Source: Liolophura sinensis
Taxonomy: Eukaryota > Mollusca > Polyplacophora > Chitonida > Chitonidae
DNA length: 64,000 nt
Assembly (NCBI RefSeq): GCF_032854445.1
Contig: NC_088302.1
Location: forward strand, 40,120,191 to 40,184,190
Reading direction: 5' to 3'
A program made the translations under genes and the position numbers. Positions 13,587 to 22,660 of this stretch are shown piece by piece; the first letter of the stretch is position 1, and every line of letters starts with the position of its first letter. The notes beneath the pieces are model-generated. The model saw only the letters and a program-made list of their open reading frames with translations, was not told the origin of the DNA and ran no database searches.

Positions 13587-14061
13587 GGTGTGTCATTTAC
13601 CACCAGGCATCATTTACATCCTCGTATCAACGCCAACTTTTGCGTTGTTTAAATTTTTAAACGTGATAAAATACAGCACTTTGAGTACTTCGTATAATAA
13701 ATGGCAATCAATATCAACGATTGTTTCTTTACCTAGGCCATGTAAAGCCATGGTGTTGCATTTAAATCAACAGGTAAAAATACAATACATGGGCATGTAA
13801 ACTGACAAGAGCCGGATTTCACCAGTTATATGTGTCGCCATTTGCCACACTGCTGTTGCTGCTCTGATTTTACTCTCAAGGCTTTTGTATTAATTAGAAT
13901 CTTCCGATCTGTATCGATTTATCAGATGAATACCGTCATTAAAGTGGACAATCATTTTTGTATTTTCAGATGAACAAGTCACAGTGTTCTACCAGTCACA
14001 GTTGTTGAACAACTCGAATTTCTGTGATATATGTTCTGACTGTAGCTGCCCTGGCAGATAA
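410..14061 (+). CDS. Thioester-containing protein, CD109/alpha-2-macroglobulin-like (3' 19 exons, 5' partial)
   Basis: Extracellular thioester protein of the A2M/C3/CD109 superfamily. Members covalently trap proteases or opsonise microbes. Exons: 410-523, 1278-1333, 1908(or 1892)-2042, 2395-2512, 3460-3573, 3881-3982, 4436-4564, 5287-5428, 5822-5998, 7205-7286, 8078-8234, 8935-9009, 9316-9493, 10473-10861, 11364-11426, 12121-12230, 12765-12912, 13388-13490, 13970-14061 (TAA at 14059). All junctions are GT-AG and in phase, apart from the doubt at 1892/1908. They give 827 residues of a protein usually about 1400-1500 long. Landmarks in order: NAGILVISD before the bait segment; FPDTWLW and [14 protein letters not shown] after it; [11 protein letters not shown] in the next macroglobulin domain; thioester GCGEQ at 5878-5892; VIHTEM with the catalytic-type His; [16 protein letters not shown] of the thioester domain; a C-terminal receptor-binding domain. 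It ends in a four-Cys tail (CDICSDCSC) with no hydrophobic GPI-type segment, so the product is probably secreted. The His is as in C3 and CD109, unlike human A2M, so CD109/TEP-like is preferred. Confidence 0.93.
1278..2042 (+). other. Bait-region exons of the thioester protein
   Basis: Exon 1278-1333 ([19 protein letters not shown]) ends in phase 2. The next exon carries the FPDTW frame. With its best-looking acceptor (CTTCTGCCAG, exon from 1892) it needs phase 1 and the frame breaks. An internal AG at 1906-1907 restores the frame (exon 1908-2042). The region between the NAG motif and FPDTW is where A2M/TEP proteins carry their protease bait or hypervariable segment. The intron between the two exons holds a truncated SINE (1571-1777). 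Either the weaker acceptor is used or one or more small exons are missing. Confidence 0.6.
1557..1791 (+). mobile_element. tRNA-derived SINE (family 1), 5'-truncated, with 14-bp target-site duplication
   Basis: The body is 1571-1777, bounded by identical ATCTCGCAAGATTC at 1557-1570 and 1778-1791. It shares with the complete copy at 30310-30577 the B-box region, the core (GCTCATGCTGGCTTCC, GGTTTCCACCCACCAT) and the tail TAAAACACCAATCAAATAAATAAA. The first 60 bases or so of the family are missing. It lies in the bait-region intron. Confidence 0.9.
2962..3168 (-). mobile_element. SINE family 1 copy, degenerate
   Basis: Reverse-strand copy. It runs from the tail (GATTGGTGTTTTACACCG at 2979) through CCAGCATTATGG and GAGAGGAAGCCAGCATGAGCTG to the B-box region and part of the head (about 3130-3168). 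Several internal differences mark it as old. It sits in the intron between exons 2395-2512 and 3460-3573. Confidence 0.8.
4866..5105. repeat. 18-bp tandem array, about 13 copies
   Basis: The unit is close to CACACCGATTGTCTAAAT, with C/T and single-base variants. The unit length is a multiple of three, so both strands read open as six-residue repeats (HRLSKS and LDNRCD types). This is a by-product of the repeat in an intron between exons 4436-4564 and 5287-5428, not a gene. Confidence 0.9.
5822..5998 (+). other. Thioester exon (GCGEQ) of the thioester protein
   Basis: The exon encodes the stretch from [11 protein letters not shown] to ATQFLEKG. The thioester Cys codon is at 5881-5883 in PSGCGEQNM, and the Gln two residues on completes the internal Cys-Gln thioester. 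The partner His (CAC 8220-8222, in GNVIHTEM) comes 114 residues later and is followed by GG from the next exon, matching the spacing and motif of C3-type proteins that transfer the ester to hydroxyl groups. Exon boundaries are TTTCAG before 5822 and GTATGA after 5998. Confidence 0.95.
6270..6435 (+). mobile_element. Possible tRNA-derived SINE fragment of another family
   Basis: The piece contains a B-box-like GGTCGAATCC about 60 bases after a head resembling a tRNA 5' part, then GC-rich sequence ending CCCCGGGATTACGG. It does not match family 1. Only one copy was seen, so the call is weak. Confidence 0.3.
7382..7582 (+). mobile_element. SINE family 1 copy, 5'-truncated
   Basis: B-box GAGTTCAAGTCC, the full core and the tail ending CAAATAAATAAA are present. 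The flanks CATTGCCACAA (7382-7392) and CATTGTCACAA (7572-7582) form an 11-bp target duplication with one mismatch. It lies in the intron after exon 7205-7286. Confidence 0.85.
9584..9725 (+). repeat. About 48-bp dispersed repeat, three tandem copies
   Basis: Each unit runs roughly GTACAGCACA..GTAAACCAG..CAGCGACGACAGTGTGATAG. Three diverged units lie side by side here. Single relatives, followed by a shared extension, occur at 7905-8015 and 11158-11255. All are inside introns of the thioester gene. Confidence 0.65.
12515..12655 (-). mobile_element. Possible tRNA-derived SINE head
   Basis: On the reverse strand the piece has an A-box-like TGGCTAAAGCTG and a B-box-like GGTTCGAATC about 50 bases apart. 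No second copy was seen in the window. Weak call. Confidence 0.3.
13126..13290 (+). mobile_element. SINE family 1 copy, highly degenerate
   Basis: It is recognisable by CCAGCTCATGCTGGCTTC, GCTCTGCCCAGTTTC and a decayed tail ending ATAAATAAA. It lies in the intron between exons 12765-12912 and 13388-13490. Confidence 0.7.
13513..13583. repeat. (TA)n microsatellite next to a splice donor
   Basis: About 71 bp of nearly pure TA repeat. It starts about 22 bp after the donor at 13491 of the penultimate coding exon of the thioester gene. Confidence 0.98.
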
Positions 14062-14831
14062 GATCTTCAGAGTACAGCAGAGGGACATTCGAAGATGTAT
14101 ATATGGGCTGGGTCTTATGCAAAAAACAGAGCGAAAAATATTTTTTGAAGATATTTTGAAACACATGAATTTTAAAAGATGACCTGTTAGAAGCAGTTTA
14201 TTAGTCACACTTATATCTTTTGTGTTCACGAGAATTTTTTTCAATTGTCAAGAAGTTTCAAATAATAATTTATGTAACTTTTTAATTACTGTTGTATATT
14301 AATCTATTCATTTGTACAGAGGTACGCAAATAGTGTAACGTATACTGAACTTAAATATTGCTGCGGCCAACCTATACTCCAAGTATATGTTTCAATAGAT
14401 GGAATATATACAGTTGATCGGTCAGGATGGCGATTATGACACATCATCGAATGTTGTATAATTCAGTTCCTGTAACGGGTATGAAGCAATCAACAAACAC
14501 CAGTAGATGTAGATCCAGTTATAACTCCCATTTATTAATGTATAAACCGCGTAATGTCCAGGAGAATAAGGCGTAAAGTGTGTGTGTTCAAGTAATGTGC
14601 GACTTCAAGTAAATGACAATTATTCTTCCGTCTTCTTATAGCTTGTAGCGGGAATCCTTTCATGGGTACGTCCGCTTGCCGATATCGTTTGTATCCAGTT
14701 AATTTCCATCCAATCCTTTAATCTAATTAACGTGTTCAGTCGGTTGTGTACTTCGGGATTAGGCTGACATCTGGATAGAACCCCAATTACGCCATTGGTA
14801 AGGAGAGTGGATCGTCTACCCGAGTAATATA

Positions 14832-15085
14832 CGGGTAGCGCCCCGAGAATAAAGTCCGGGTAATACCCCGAGTATAAAGTACGGGTAGGCAGTGCCCGCA
14901 GTCTTCTGTATGGGTAGAGGCGCGAGAATAATATCCGGGCAACACCCCGAGTCTTCTGTACGAGTAACACCCCGAGAATAATGTACGGGTAGAGCCCCGG
15001 AAATAATGTCCGGGTAACACCCCTAGTCTTCTGTACGGGTAACACCCCGAGAATAATGTAGGGGTACCACCCCGAATATTATGTA
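14832..15085. repeat. 25-bp minisatellite, 10 units of two kinds
   Basis: Units start CGGGTAACACCCCGAG and end either in AATAATGTA/C or in TCTTCTGTA. The two endings alternate irregularly. Nine units are 25 bp and the third is 29 bp. The array is GC-richer than its surroundings. Confidence 0.9.
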
Positions 15086-16036
15086 CCGGTCATTATTATG
15101 TATTATGCTACGCGGTTGACCCAAGCGAAGTCCCAAGTGCCGATCCTCCGTCTTGCAGCCCCATTTATACTTGGCGGGCGCCGAATATCAGCTGCTGAGA
15201 ATCAGTCAACCGCCATGACACAACTGACTCCGCCTGACCACAACTGTCGCACCCTCGTAACTCAAACTGTGGCATTTAATGTAGGCCTATTGCTAGAAAT
15301 GCCTTTAGGTCTACAAAGGTATCGCGAGATTATCTTCATCCTATTTTGAGATGATTAATAATGTGTGAACAATTATTAATCTAATTGCCACAATCTGTTT
15401 CAATCAATCACCGAACTTCATCAAAGTAGTAGCGGTTAACCTCGTTTTAGAATTAACAAACATGGCCGACCAAAATGAAAATGTAATTACGGTCTATTCC
15501 TTACAATTAAAGTTGGATAAACATCTACAAAGATCCTAGGTATGACTCCAAGTTGAAAGGATTATCTGTAACTCTAGATTATTTACAGAGAAAATATCGA
15601 ATGTCACTCCCCCCCCCCCGTAACACAACGATAACTGGTCATTGGATAAATGACATAAATGCAACGAATGAAACAACTTTGTAGTTCGTTGTAATATGGA
15701 TATATACAAATAGACGAAATGTAGGCAAATTTAATGACAGAGGCTGAACATTTAACGTGACTGCCGCGTTTGTGTGTGACGTTCTAGACGACTGAAAGGA
15801 TTAAATGAAAGCAATGAACACCCGGAATTATGGTAATCAACTTATTCACCAATAAAATCAACATTTGAAAATACCTCCAAGTTTTTGGTCTACGTCTTCC
15901 CCAATTTTTACCAGATATTCTCTTAAAAATTTTCCTTCTTCGTGAAATACAATGAGCTGTTTTGAATTCTGTGGTGGGGATTATCCACAATAATAACGTT
16001 ATATCCATCTTTCTACTTGTACAATCAATTGGCATC

Positions 16037-16217
16037 AATGGTGAGCCGTACGGGAGAAGGTCTGCCACCAATATCTGCGCATGCTCGTGAGTTTCCCCTC
16101 GGGCTCTGCTCGGTTTCCACCATAATGCCGACCGCCGTCGTAGGCCTATAAGTGAAATAGGCCCTATTCTTGAGGACGGTGTAAAACACCAATCAAATAA
16201 ATAAATAAATGGTGAGC
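16037..16217 (+). mobile_element. SINE family 1, 3' part, with 10-bp target duplication
   Basis: AATGGTGAGC at 16037-16046 and 16208-16217 flanks a truncated body holding the late core and the tail (GGTGTAAAACACCAATCAAATAAA). A small internal insertion containing TAGGCC is present. Confidence 0.85.
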
Positions 16218-16845
16218 AACACTCAAACGTTTAACACTGGCATACAATACCGGTAGGCCTACCTTCATTCCGAGAATGATTATGTAGTGTCGAAAAGTGG
16301 ATGTGATATCATTATACTTAACAACAAACCATTCATATATATGAGAAAGTATGCCGTGTTTGGTGGGAAAACCATGAAAAAAAACAAAAACAGAAAGCCC
16401 ATGCGTTTGAAAGTGGTCTGGTTATTGTGCAATTTGCAGGATTATAAGGTATTAGCCAGGCGAACATGGGTCAACTGATCTAAAGATGCACTGACGTACC
16501 GAGCAGTACTGAGCCACACTGACGTGTGGTATTAGACGGTAGGTCGAACTGATCTGTCAGTAGCGGTTCCAAAACTTTAGGTTTAAAAGATGTCATTGTT
16601 AGATTTTTAGGACGAACTAAGAGGAATGTGTTGTAACGCAGTTAATGAAAATCAATGCAACAGGCAAACCTATAATACTGAATCTAGTTTCGGCAAATCG
16701 GAGCAGTGCAGTAGGCCTAGTTTGTGTACGGCAATGTTTGTTATTCTTAAGTTTTTCAAAGAATTTTAAGTACATATAAGAACTATATAACGCAGACACA
16801 GAATAGACAAAGTCAATAAATACGTAAGCTGGGGAAAACAACGAA

Positions 16846-17245
16846 AACCTTTTCTCCGCAGCAAGTGTAAACCTCGTATCTATCCGCCGTATAATTCTTT
16901 TCTCCGTGGTGTAAACCTTTTCTCCGCGGTGTATAAACATTTTATCCGCTCTGGAAGTTTTCTCCACGGTGTAAACCTATTCTTCGCGCTATAAACAGCC
17001 TTTTCTCAGCGGTGGAAACGTTTTCTCCGTGGTGTAAACGTTTTCCTCGCGGTGTAGAGGTTCACTCAGCTCAGAAAGAATTTACACCACGGCATAAAAT
17101 GTCTTCACCACAAAGAAAACCTTGTGTCCGCGGTATAAATCTATTCTCAGTGGTGTAAACGTTTTCTGCTCTGTGTAAAACTTTTTTCCGCGGCGTAAAG
17201 CTTTTCTCCGGGGTGGAACGCCTTTTTAAAGGTTTATTCTCAGTT
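16846..17245. repeat. Degenerate minisatellite, about 21-22 bp unit
   Basis: The recurrent unit resembles TTTTCTCCGCGGTGTAAAC, repeated many times with variation. A short block around 17085-17120 appears in the opposite orientation (TTTACACCACGGC). Open frames on the reverse strand here are products of the repeat. Confidence 0.75.
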
Positions 17246-17628
17246 ATGCGTGTAAATAATTTCTGCCCTCTATACACCGTTTCTCGACGATGGAAAAGCT
17301 TTGAATTCAAGTCTTCCACGGAGAAGAAAAGGTTTAAGGTTACTAATAAATTTTCACTACAAAAGCCTATATATCATTACAATTCAGCAGAAACTTTCGA
17401 ATGGCTCTAATAAACCAGCATAAATTTTCCATGTATATGATGCATACTTCTTTTATATACACATGCATATGAAGCGTCATGGCGTAGCCTTACGTTCGTT
17501 AAAAACAATAATTTGAGTCCCTGTGGGTGACACCGGTATAAACAGCCAACGGCTCTCTTCCAAAGTTTGTTGAAGTCATCTGCCGTCAGTTTGATTGACA
17601 AGTCTCATGGCAACACGTGGGGAAGTTC

Positions 17629-17742
17629 ATCAGTAATGTATGATTTCCTCCCACCATAATGCTGGCCGCCGTTGTATAAGTGAAATATTCTTGAGCACGG
17701 CGTAAAACACCAATTAAATAAATAAATAAATCAGTACTGTAT
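17629..17742 (+). mobile_element. SINE family 1, 3'-end fragment with target duplication
   Basis: Only the last 88 bases or so of the family are present (CCCACCATAATGCTGGCCGCC to the AAATA tail). The flanks ATCAGTAATGTAT and ATCAGTACTGTAT are a 13-bp duplication with one mismatch, so it is a very short, 5'-truncated insertion. Confidence 0.85.
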
Positions 17743-18992
17743 CGTTTATTAAGGATTGGTGATTTAATTACCTCGTGCACTTTGATTTCATTTACCCTTA
17801 AACCTGACTGCATCGTATATGTGTAATATTATTCTGTATGACGCAAACAACAATCAAATTAATTAATAAATGAATCAATCAATTTATATGCCCGTGTATA
17901 ACCTAACATTTTTAGCTCAGTCGGATGCACATGTTGCACTTTTTATTACTGCAAAAAAATAATGATTTCAGTTTCATACAGGCCTATACGGTATAAACTA
18001 TGTTGACCTGCATGGCCATGTGGTCAAATGCAGGATGGTTGTCTCGATGAAGCCAGTACAAGGTCAACCCATTGTGTTTCCATATATCACAAAAACACTA
18101 AACAATATCAACACACTAATCAGATAAACAGTGAAGGGAACTATTGGCCTGGACTAGCAGACGAGAGAGGTGTCACACGTATGTATATACTCTACTGATC
18201 TACTCTAGTAGCCTGTTTATTTCGCCCTGAGATATACCTGCAGTGTGATGTATCCCTGTTTTAACTTATAACCGGGGTTTAGGGTTACAACCAGTAAATA
18301 AAGTCTTCCAGAAAACGTCATGGCCAAACCACACCCTATAAATACAAGAACCAGGTAACCTGGTGAACAAAGCAAGTTAGGGCCACTGCTGATAGGTCTG
18401 ACCAATCGTGCTGATCTGACAGAAGTTGGGAAGCCTGTCTACCAATCAAATTAGTAGTATTAGCTAGGGGACAATTCCACAAAGCCATTTCTGGCAGAAG
18501 TTCAAATTTTCAAAAGTCAATATTTAAAAATAAAAAAGCCGACCAAAACAACAAGGTGAAAAAACATGTAGGCTAATGGTTTCATCTGGAAAGATGGAAT
18601 TTCAAGGGGGTATGATGGCTGTGCACAGCACACACATGTTGAAAGTTCACAAGGGTCACCGTTTACTACGTGTATAACCAACTTTCAAACAGATGTAATG
18701 GGCATTAACTTTGCCTCATTGGAACTGAACCACGGCAAGGCTGTTTACAACTGTTATAGCCGTATTTTGGAAAAAGTGAACACACTGGATTAGATTGTAA
18801 TGCTCAGTTGCTTGTTCTTTCATATCTGAAGACATGCTACTTACCCCACATGTTAATACCAGATTAATAGGTTCCTTAAGTTAATTCGGTTTAAGCTAAG
18901 CTAATGTCAAATAATAGCAAGTATGAATAATAATCTATTTACAACAAACCTCAGATGAAAACAACACAAACAGAAAAACATACTTTACCTAT

Positions 18993-18998
18993 TTTATT
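18993..18998 (-). terminator. Candidate polyadenylation signal of the E2 gene
   Basis: AATAAA on the reverse strand, about 540 bases past the E2 stop codon at 19536. It is the best-placed canonical signal I noticed. The intervening AT-rich sequence fits a 3'UTR. Confidence 0.4.
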
Positions 18999-19535
18999 CA
19001 CATAGTGAATGCAATTGTAATTTTTGTACATATAAATAGAGCAATGATTCAATCTCTTATTTTTTTGTCTATTTTTTAAAATAAAAAATAGCACAATACT
19101 ATGATATGTTTATGTATTTTCATGTTATGAATGAAAATTGTATGTAGCTTATGGACATTTAGTTTCTCATGTGACAAGCAATTCTGATAAAGAAAGAAGC
19201 AAAATCACGAGTGTATGTAGCATGGTCATTTTGATGAAATGTCTGTCATGGATAATAGACAGACCTTTTCTAAGCAAAGTTTTAACTCAACAACAAGTAC
19301 AAACATCCTCAACTCTCACCTCAGCCACCAAACTGCAAACAGGCAGAACATATGGCACTGAAAAAGCACAATCCTTACAAATGTCTAAGACTAATACCGA
19401 ACTTAACAAAATAAAACCAATTCTGAAATAAATGAAATTTGAAATATTTCCTTACATTTGCATTCATATAACATTCTTACAATGACAATGAAACTGCTAG
19501 CAACCTTACAAGTATTTTAATAACACATCACAACA

Positions 19536-21440
19536 TCATAAAGGTGGGTCACATTCAGGTTTGTTTGGCCTTAAACAACATAAAAAGTGATTTAAAACAG
19601 TTGGTAACACTTTGGTCATTAAGTTTATCTCTGGCATCAAACTGTCTGTGAATACTGGAGTAACAATCATATTTTTGAAAGACTGGCTTTTGTAAATTAT
19701 CACATCTTTATTATCATCACAAATATTAGTCAGTCCCTCATTTGTTTCATCCACAAGAATCTTATGATCAGCTTTTGAAATCTGCCTACCTAGATCAGGG
19801 GAGATAACTGAAGAACAAGCTTCATCTAACTTCAACTCTTCCACTAATTGACATGCTGTGTCCTCAGAAACAGGAGACGAATCAGAGTTATCTCCCTTCG
19901 TTGTGCTGCCATCCCCTGACTCTGACTGGAAATTGAAGTCAAATTTGAAGTCATCAATCTGTGCTCCCTGCAAAGATTTTATGACATTGTCTGCATATTC
20001 CTCGTATGTTGTTTCAGAGTCAAACAGAGGACTAAGTGGGTCACCCAGGTTTGGATTGTACAGCAGAAAGAGCAGCCCATGCACTACGTCCTCCAGGTGG
20101 AGATCCTGGCACCAGCCTGAGTCCAGGATGTTCAAACACACATTATCTTCTTCCTCCATACAATCAATGTTAGGGTGGTAAATTTTAGTGACACACCTAA
20201 CCCCTGGGGATGACTCTGGGTAAGGGTCTAGGTTCAGCTGTAAAAAAAATGCAAAAAGTATACTGATTAGTTCACAGTTTCAGATCCATAGATCATTTGG
20301 AAGTCTTTATGAATATAAACATTTTCCTTTAAACAGGGTACACTGAGAATGGAAATGTTTTTGAAAGGACTTTCAAGGGCCTAATAACCTATGTTTTCCA
20401 GCAGTTTCAAGTTCAAGGGCCATTCAGTTGAAGTACAAACTTTCCTATGAAGATCAATAGATGCTTTGGTAGAAGTTTATTTCTCAGTATTTTAATCTGA
20501 ACCTAATTCTGTTATATAATTTTTAACACCAGAAAATCAAGTACTTTCAAGAGCACATCCTAATATAAACTTTTTTCCTCAAGGACTTTCTTATACATGT
20601 ACAAATAGTGGAATTCTTCGTCTTTTTTACAATAAGTTTATTTAAGCATATTCTGAAGGCATTATTCTGTCATGACTGATAAAATTATATTTTTTGTGAA
20701 GCCCTGAAACTGGCCAATTCAACCAATGTAGCAATGCACAAATTAAATATGAGCCTAAATTGCTCTTGTTAAATTTGCTCTTTCATATGCAAAAATGTTG
20801 AGAAATTAAGGTAGACATGTGAATAATTATAATCACGGCATTCATAACCACACACTGTTTTACTGATCAACCTTAAAGATACTCAAGGATATATATCTAC
20901 ATCCCTCCAATTCATTAATCAGCTGAAAGAAATCTATCCTACTGTTATGATGCAATCTTGCTGTTAATGATGCAAAAAGAAGACTGTTTTTACATTAATC
21001 TACAAGGCAATAAAAGCCAGCTAGATACTTTCCCATCTTGTTGCTAATTTGATGTAATAGTAAGACTATTTGTTAAAAAAAATCAAGAAAAATCCATACT
21101 TTTGATTCCCCTACATGTACATGCATTTTGCTGTAAATGGACAAATGTACTTACATTCAATTAACATAAACTCTTCAGCATCAACAGACCTACAAATTAT
21201 TTATACCAAAACCAAGTTAAACACGTCTGGTGTTTTTTACTTGTACACATTCAATTATGGTTTACTCACCTCGAAATCGAAAGTTCCCCCTAGGTAGAGT
21301 CCGCTATTTGGTTTGATGCGAACCATTAAGTGATCCATGTTGTCGTCGGGAAAATCCAGCATACTGGCCTGTCCATCGCTGAAGCTAGCGATGTTTTTGG
21401 AAAGACAGAGAATGTCTTTCGCTTTCCTCATCTGCCCCAT
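19536..21440 (-). CDS. UBC12/UBE2M-like E2 conjugating enzyme with long C-terminal extension
   Basis: E2 enzymes carry ubiquitin or NEDD8 as a thioester on a catalytic Cys and pass it to E3-bound targets. Two exons: 21440-21270 (57 aa, ends TTCGAG before GTGAGT) and 20237-19536 (233 aa, after TTTTTTACAG), joined in phase 0; total 290 aa. The ATG at 21440 is chosen because the codons before it are GTG-GTG-ATC and a stop lies 18 bases upstream. UBC fold: MRKAKDIL helix at the N-terminus, YPESSPGVRC, HPN at residues 78-80, catalytic Cys91 in NVCLNIL, then LEDVVHGLLFLLYNPNLGDPL. NVCLNIL and the following segment are closest to NEDD8 E2s. The N-terminal docking extension of UBE2M is absent. About 140 residues after SLQG (near residue 144) form an acidic, Ser-rich tail of no recognised domain, ending near CDPPL. 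Modifier specificity cannot be read from sequence. Confidence 0.9.
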
Positions 21441-22457
21441 GATCACCACGTCTGTCTAACGACAACCGCTGTGACAAGAGCTTCGGTCTCTCTTCTCTTC
21501 GCCTCCCAAAATAAATAGTGACGAAGTCTAGCCACGTTGACAACAACTACAGCGAATACCACTTCCTTGACGCTACTTATGTGACCTTCACCTGACAGAC
21601 GTCTGCAGCGATTTTCATGCCATTTACGGCGCTTTTGAAAACTTCACATTTTATAGGATTTGATTCTTCTTAACGCATGTCGGTGTCTGATAAAGCATTT
21701 GCCAAAGACAGATAGGGTTATTTCGCTTATATTTCGTGTTCAGTCAGTGCTGTCGCAAGTGTGGTGCAACTCACCCGCGGCATCCCCGGTAAGTACATTG
21801 ACCAATCAAATCTGTGCTTACAAGGGAATCCCCAGTGACGCGCCAGTGTAAAAACACCGTATAGGCCCCATGGTGTACACACAATCGTGTCAACAATGTT
21901 CAACCGAACCAGGTGAATAGATGACACATAATCTGTACCACTCTATATGCCTTCTATCGGCCTCATTGCGTTGTCTTTTCATCGCTTCACTTAATATAGG
22001 CATTCCATGCCTATTTGGATGAGTTATTCCATGGAGGAACTGCCTCCATGGTCATTGCATTTCAAAAATATACTTGACGAATACGGACTTTGTAGTCCTA
22101 TATGTGACACTAAAACTGTAAAAATGTTAATACAGCGCTTCAGAGACTACCAGAGCCATTGACTGACATCTGACAAGAGAATCATGGGTAACAGATTCCG
22201 TTTTGACCCTTGAAAATGTCAACCAAGAAACTGTGACATGAGTGCTGAAAGACTGCATAAAACTGATCACATTTCACTATTTTTCCAACATCAGGTCATA
22301 TTCACCAGAAACGAGCGCGGAATAATTGTGTGGATGGGAAAACGAGAAATCAAGTGTCATTTACCTTAACAGCAGATATGACACCAGACCTCCTCAAGTC
22401 TTTATATGCTTATACTATTTATGCCCAATGACTTCATTGGAGATTGTGGACAGAAGT

Positions 22458-22660
22458 ATTTTTATTTGTTTGATTGGTGTTTAATGCCATACTCAAGCAT
22501 ATCTCGCTTATATAACAGCAGCCAGCATTATGGAGGGAGGAAAGGCACAACCATCCGCAGGTTGCACACCTTCCTACGTACCACCCGAGAGGAAGCCAGC
22601 ATGAGCTGAACTTGAACTCAGAGTGACCACATTGGTGAGAGGCTCCTGGCTCAGCCCCAA
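22458..22660 (-). mobile_element. SINE family 1 copy
   Basis: Reverse-strand copy from the tail (TTTGATTGGTGTTTAATGCC) through GAGAGGAAGCCAGCATGAGCTG to CATTGGTGAGAGGCTCCTGG. A block of the core is deleted. Confidence 0.8.

Larger units (their letters stand above)
14062..18992. other. Intergenic region between the thioester gene and the E2 gene
   Basis: The two genes converge here: the thioester gene ends at 14061 and the E2 gene, on the other strand, ends at 19536. The region holds two minisatellites (14832-15085 and about 16846-17245), SINE copies at 16037-16217 and 17629-17742, and a short C homopolymer near 15608. The reverse-strand open frame over 14620-15045 is mostly the 25-bp array. 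I see no gene. Confidence 0.6.

Noticed and set aside
14620-15045. 141-codon reverse frame as a gene
   Set aside because: Two thirds of it is the 25-bp minisatellite; the rest matches no family I know and has no clear splice or promoter context.
18330-18420. TATA-like CTATAAATA as a promoter
   Set aside because: No open frame or exon follows on that strand before the E2 gene's 3' end.
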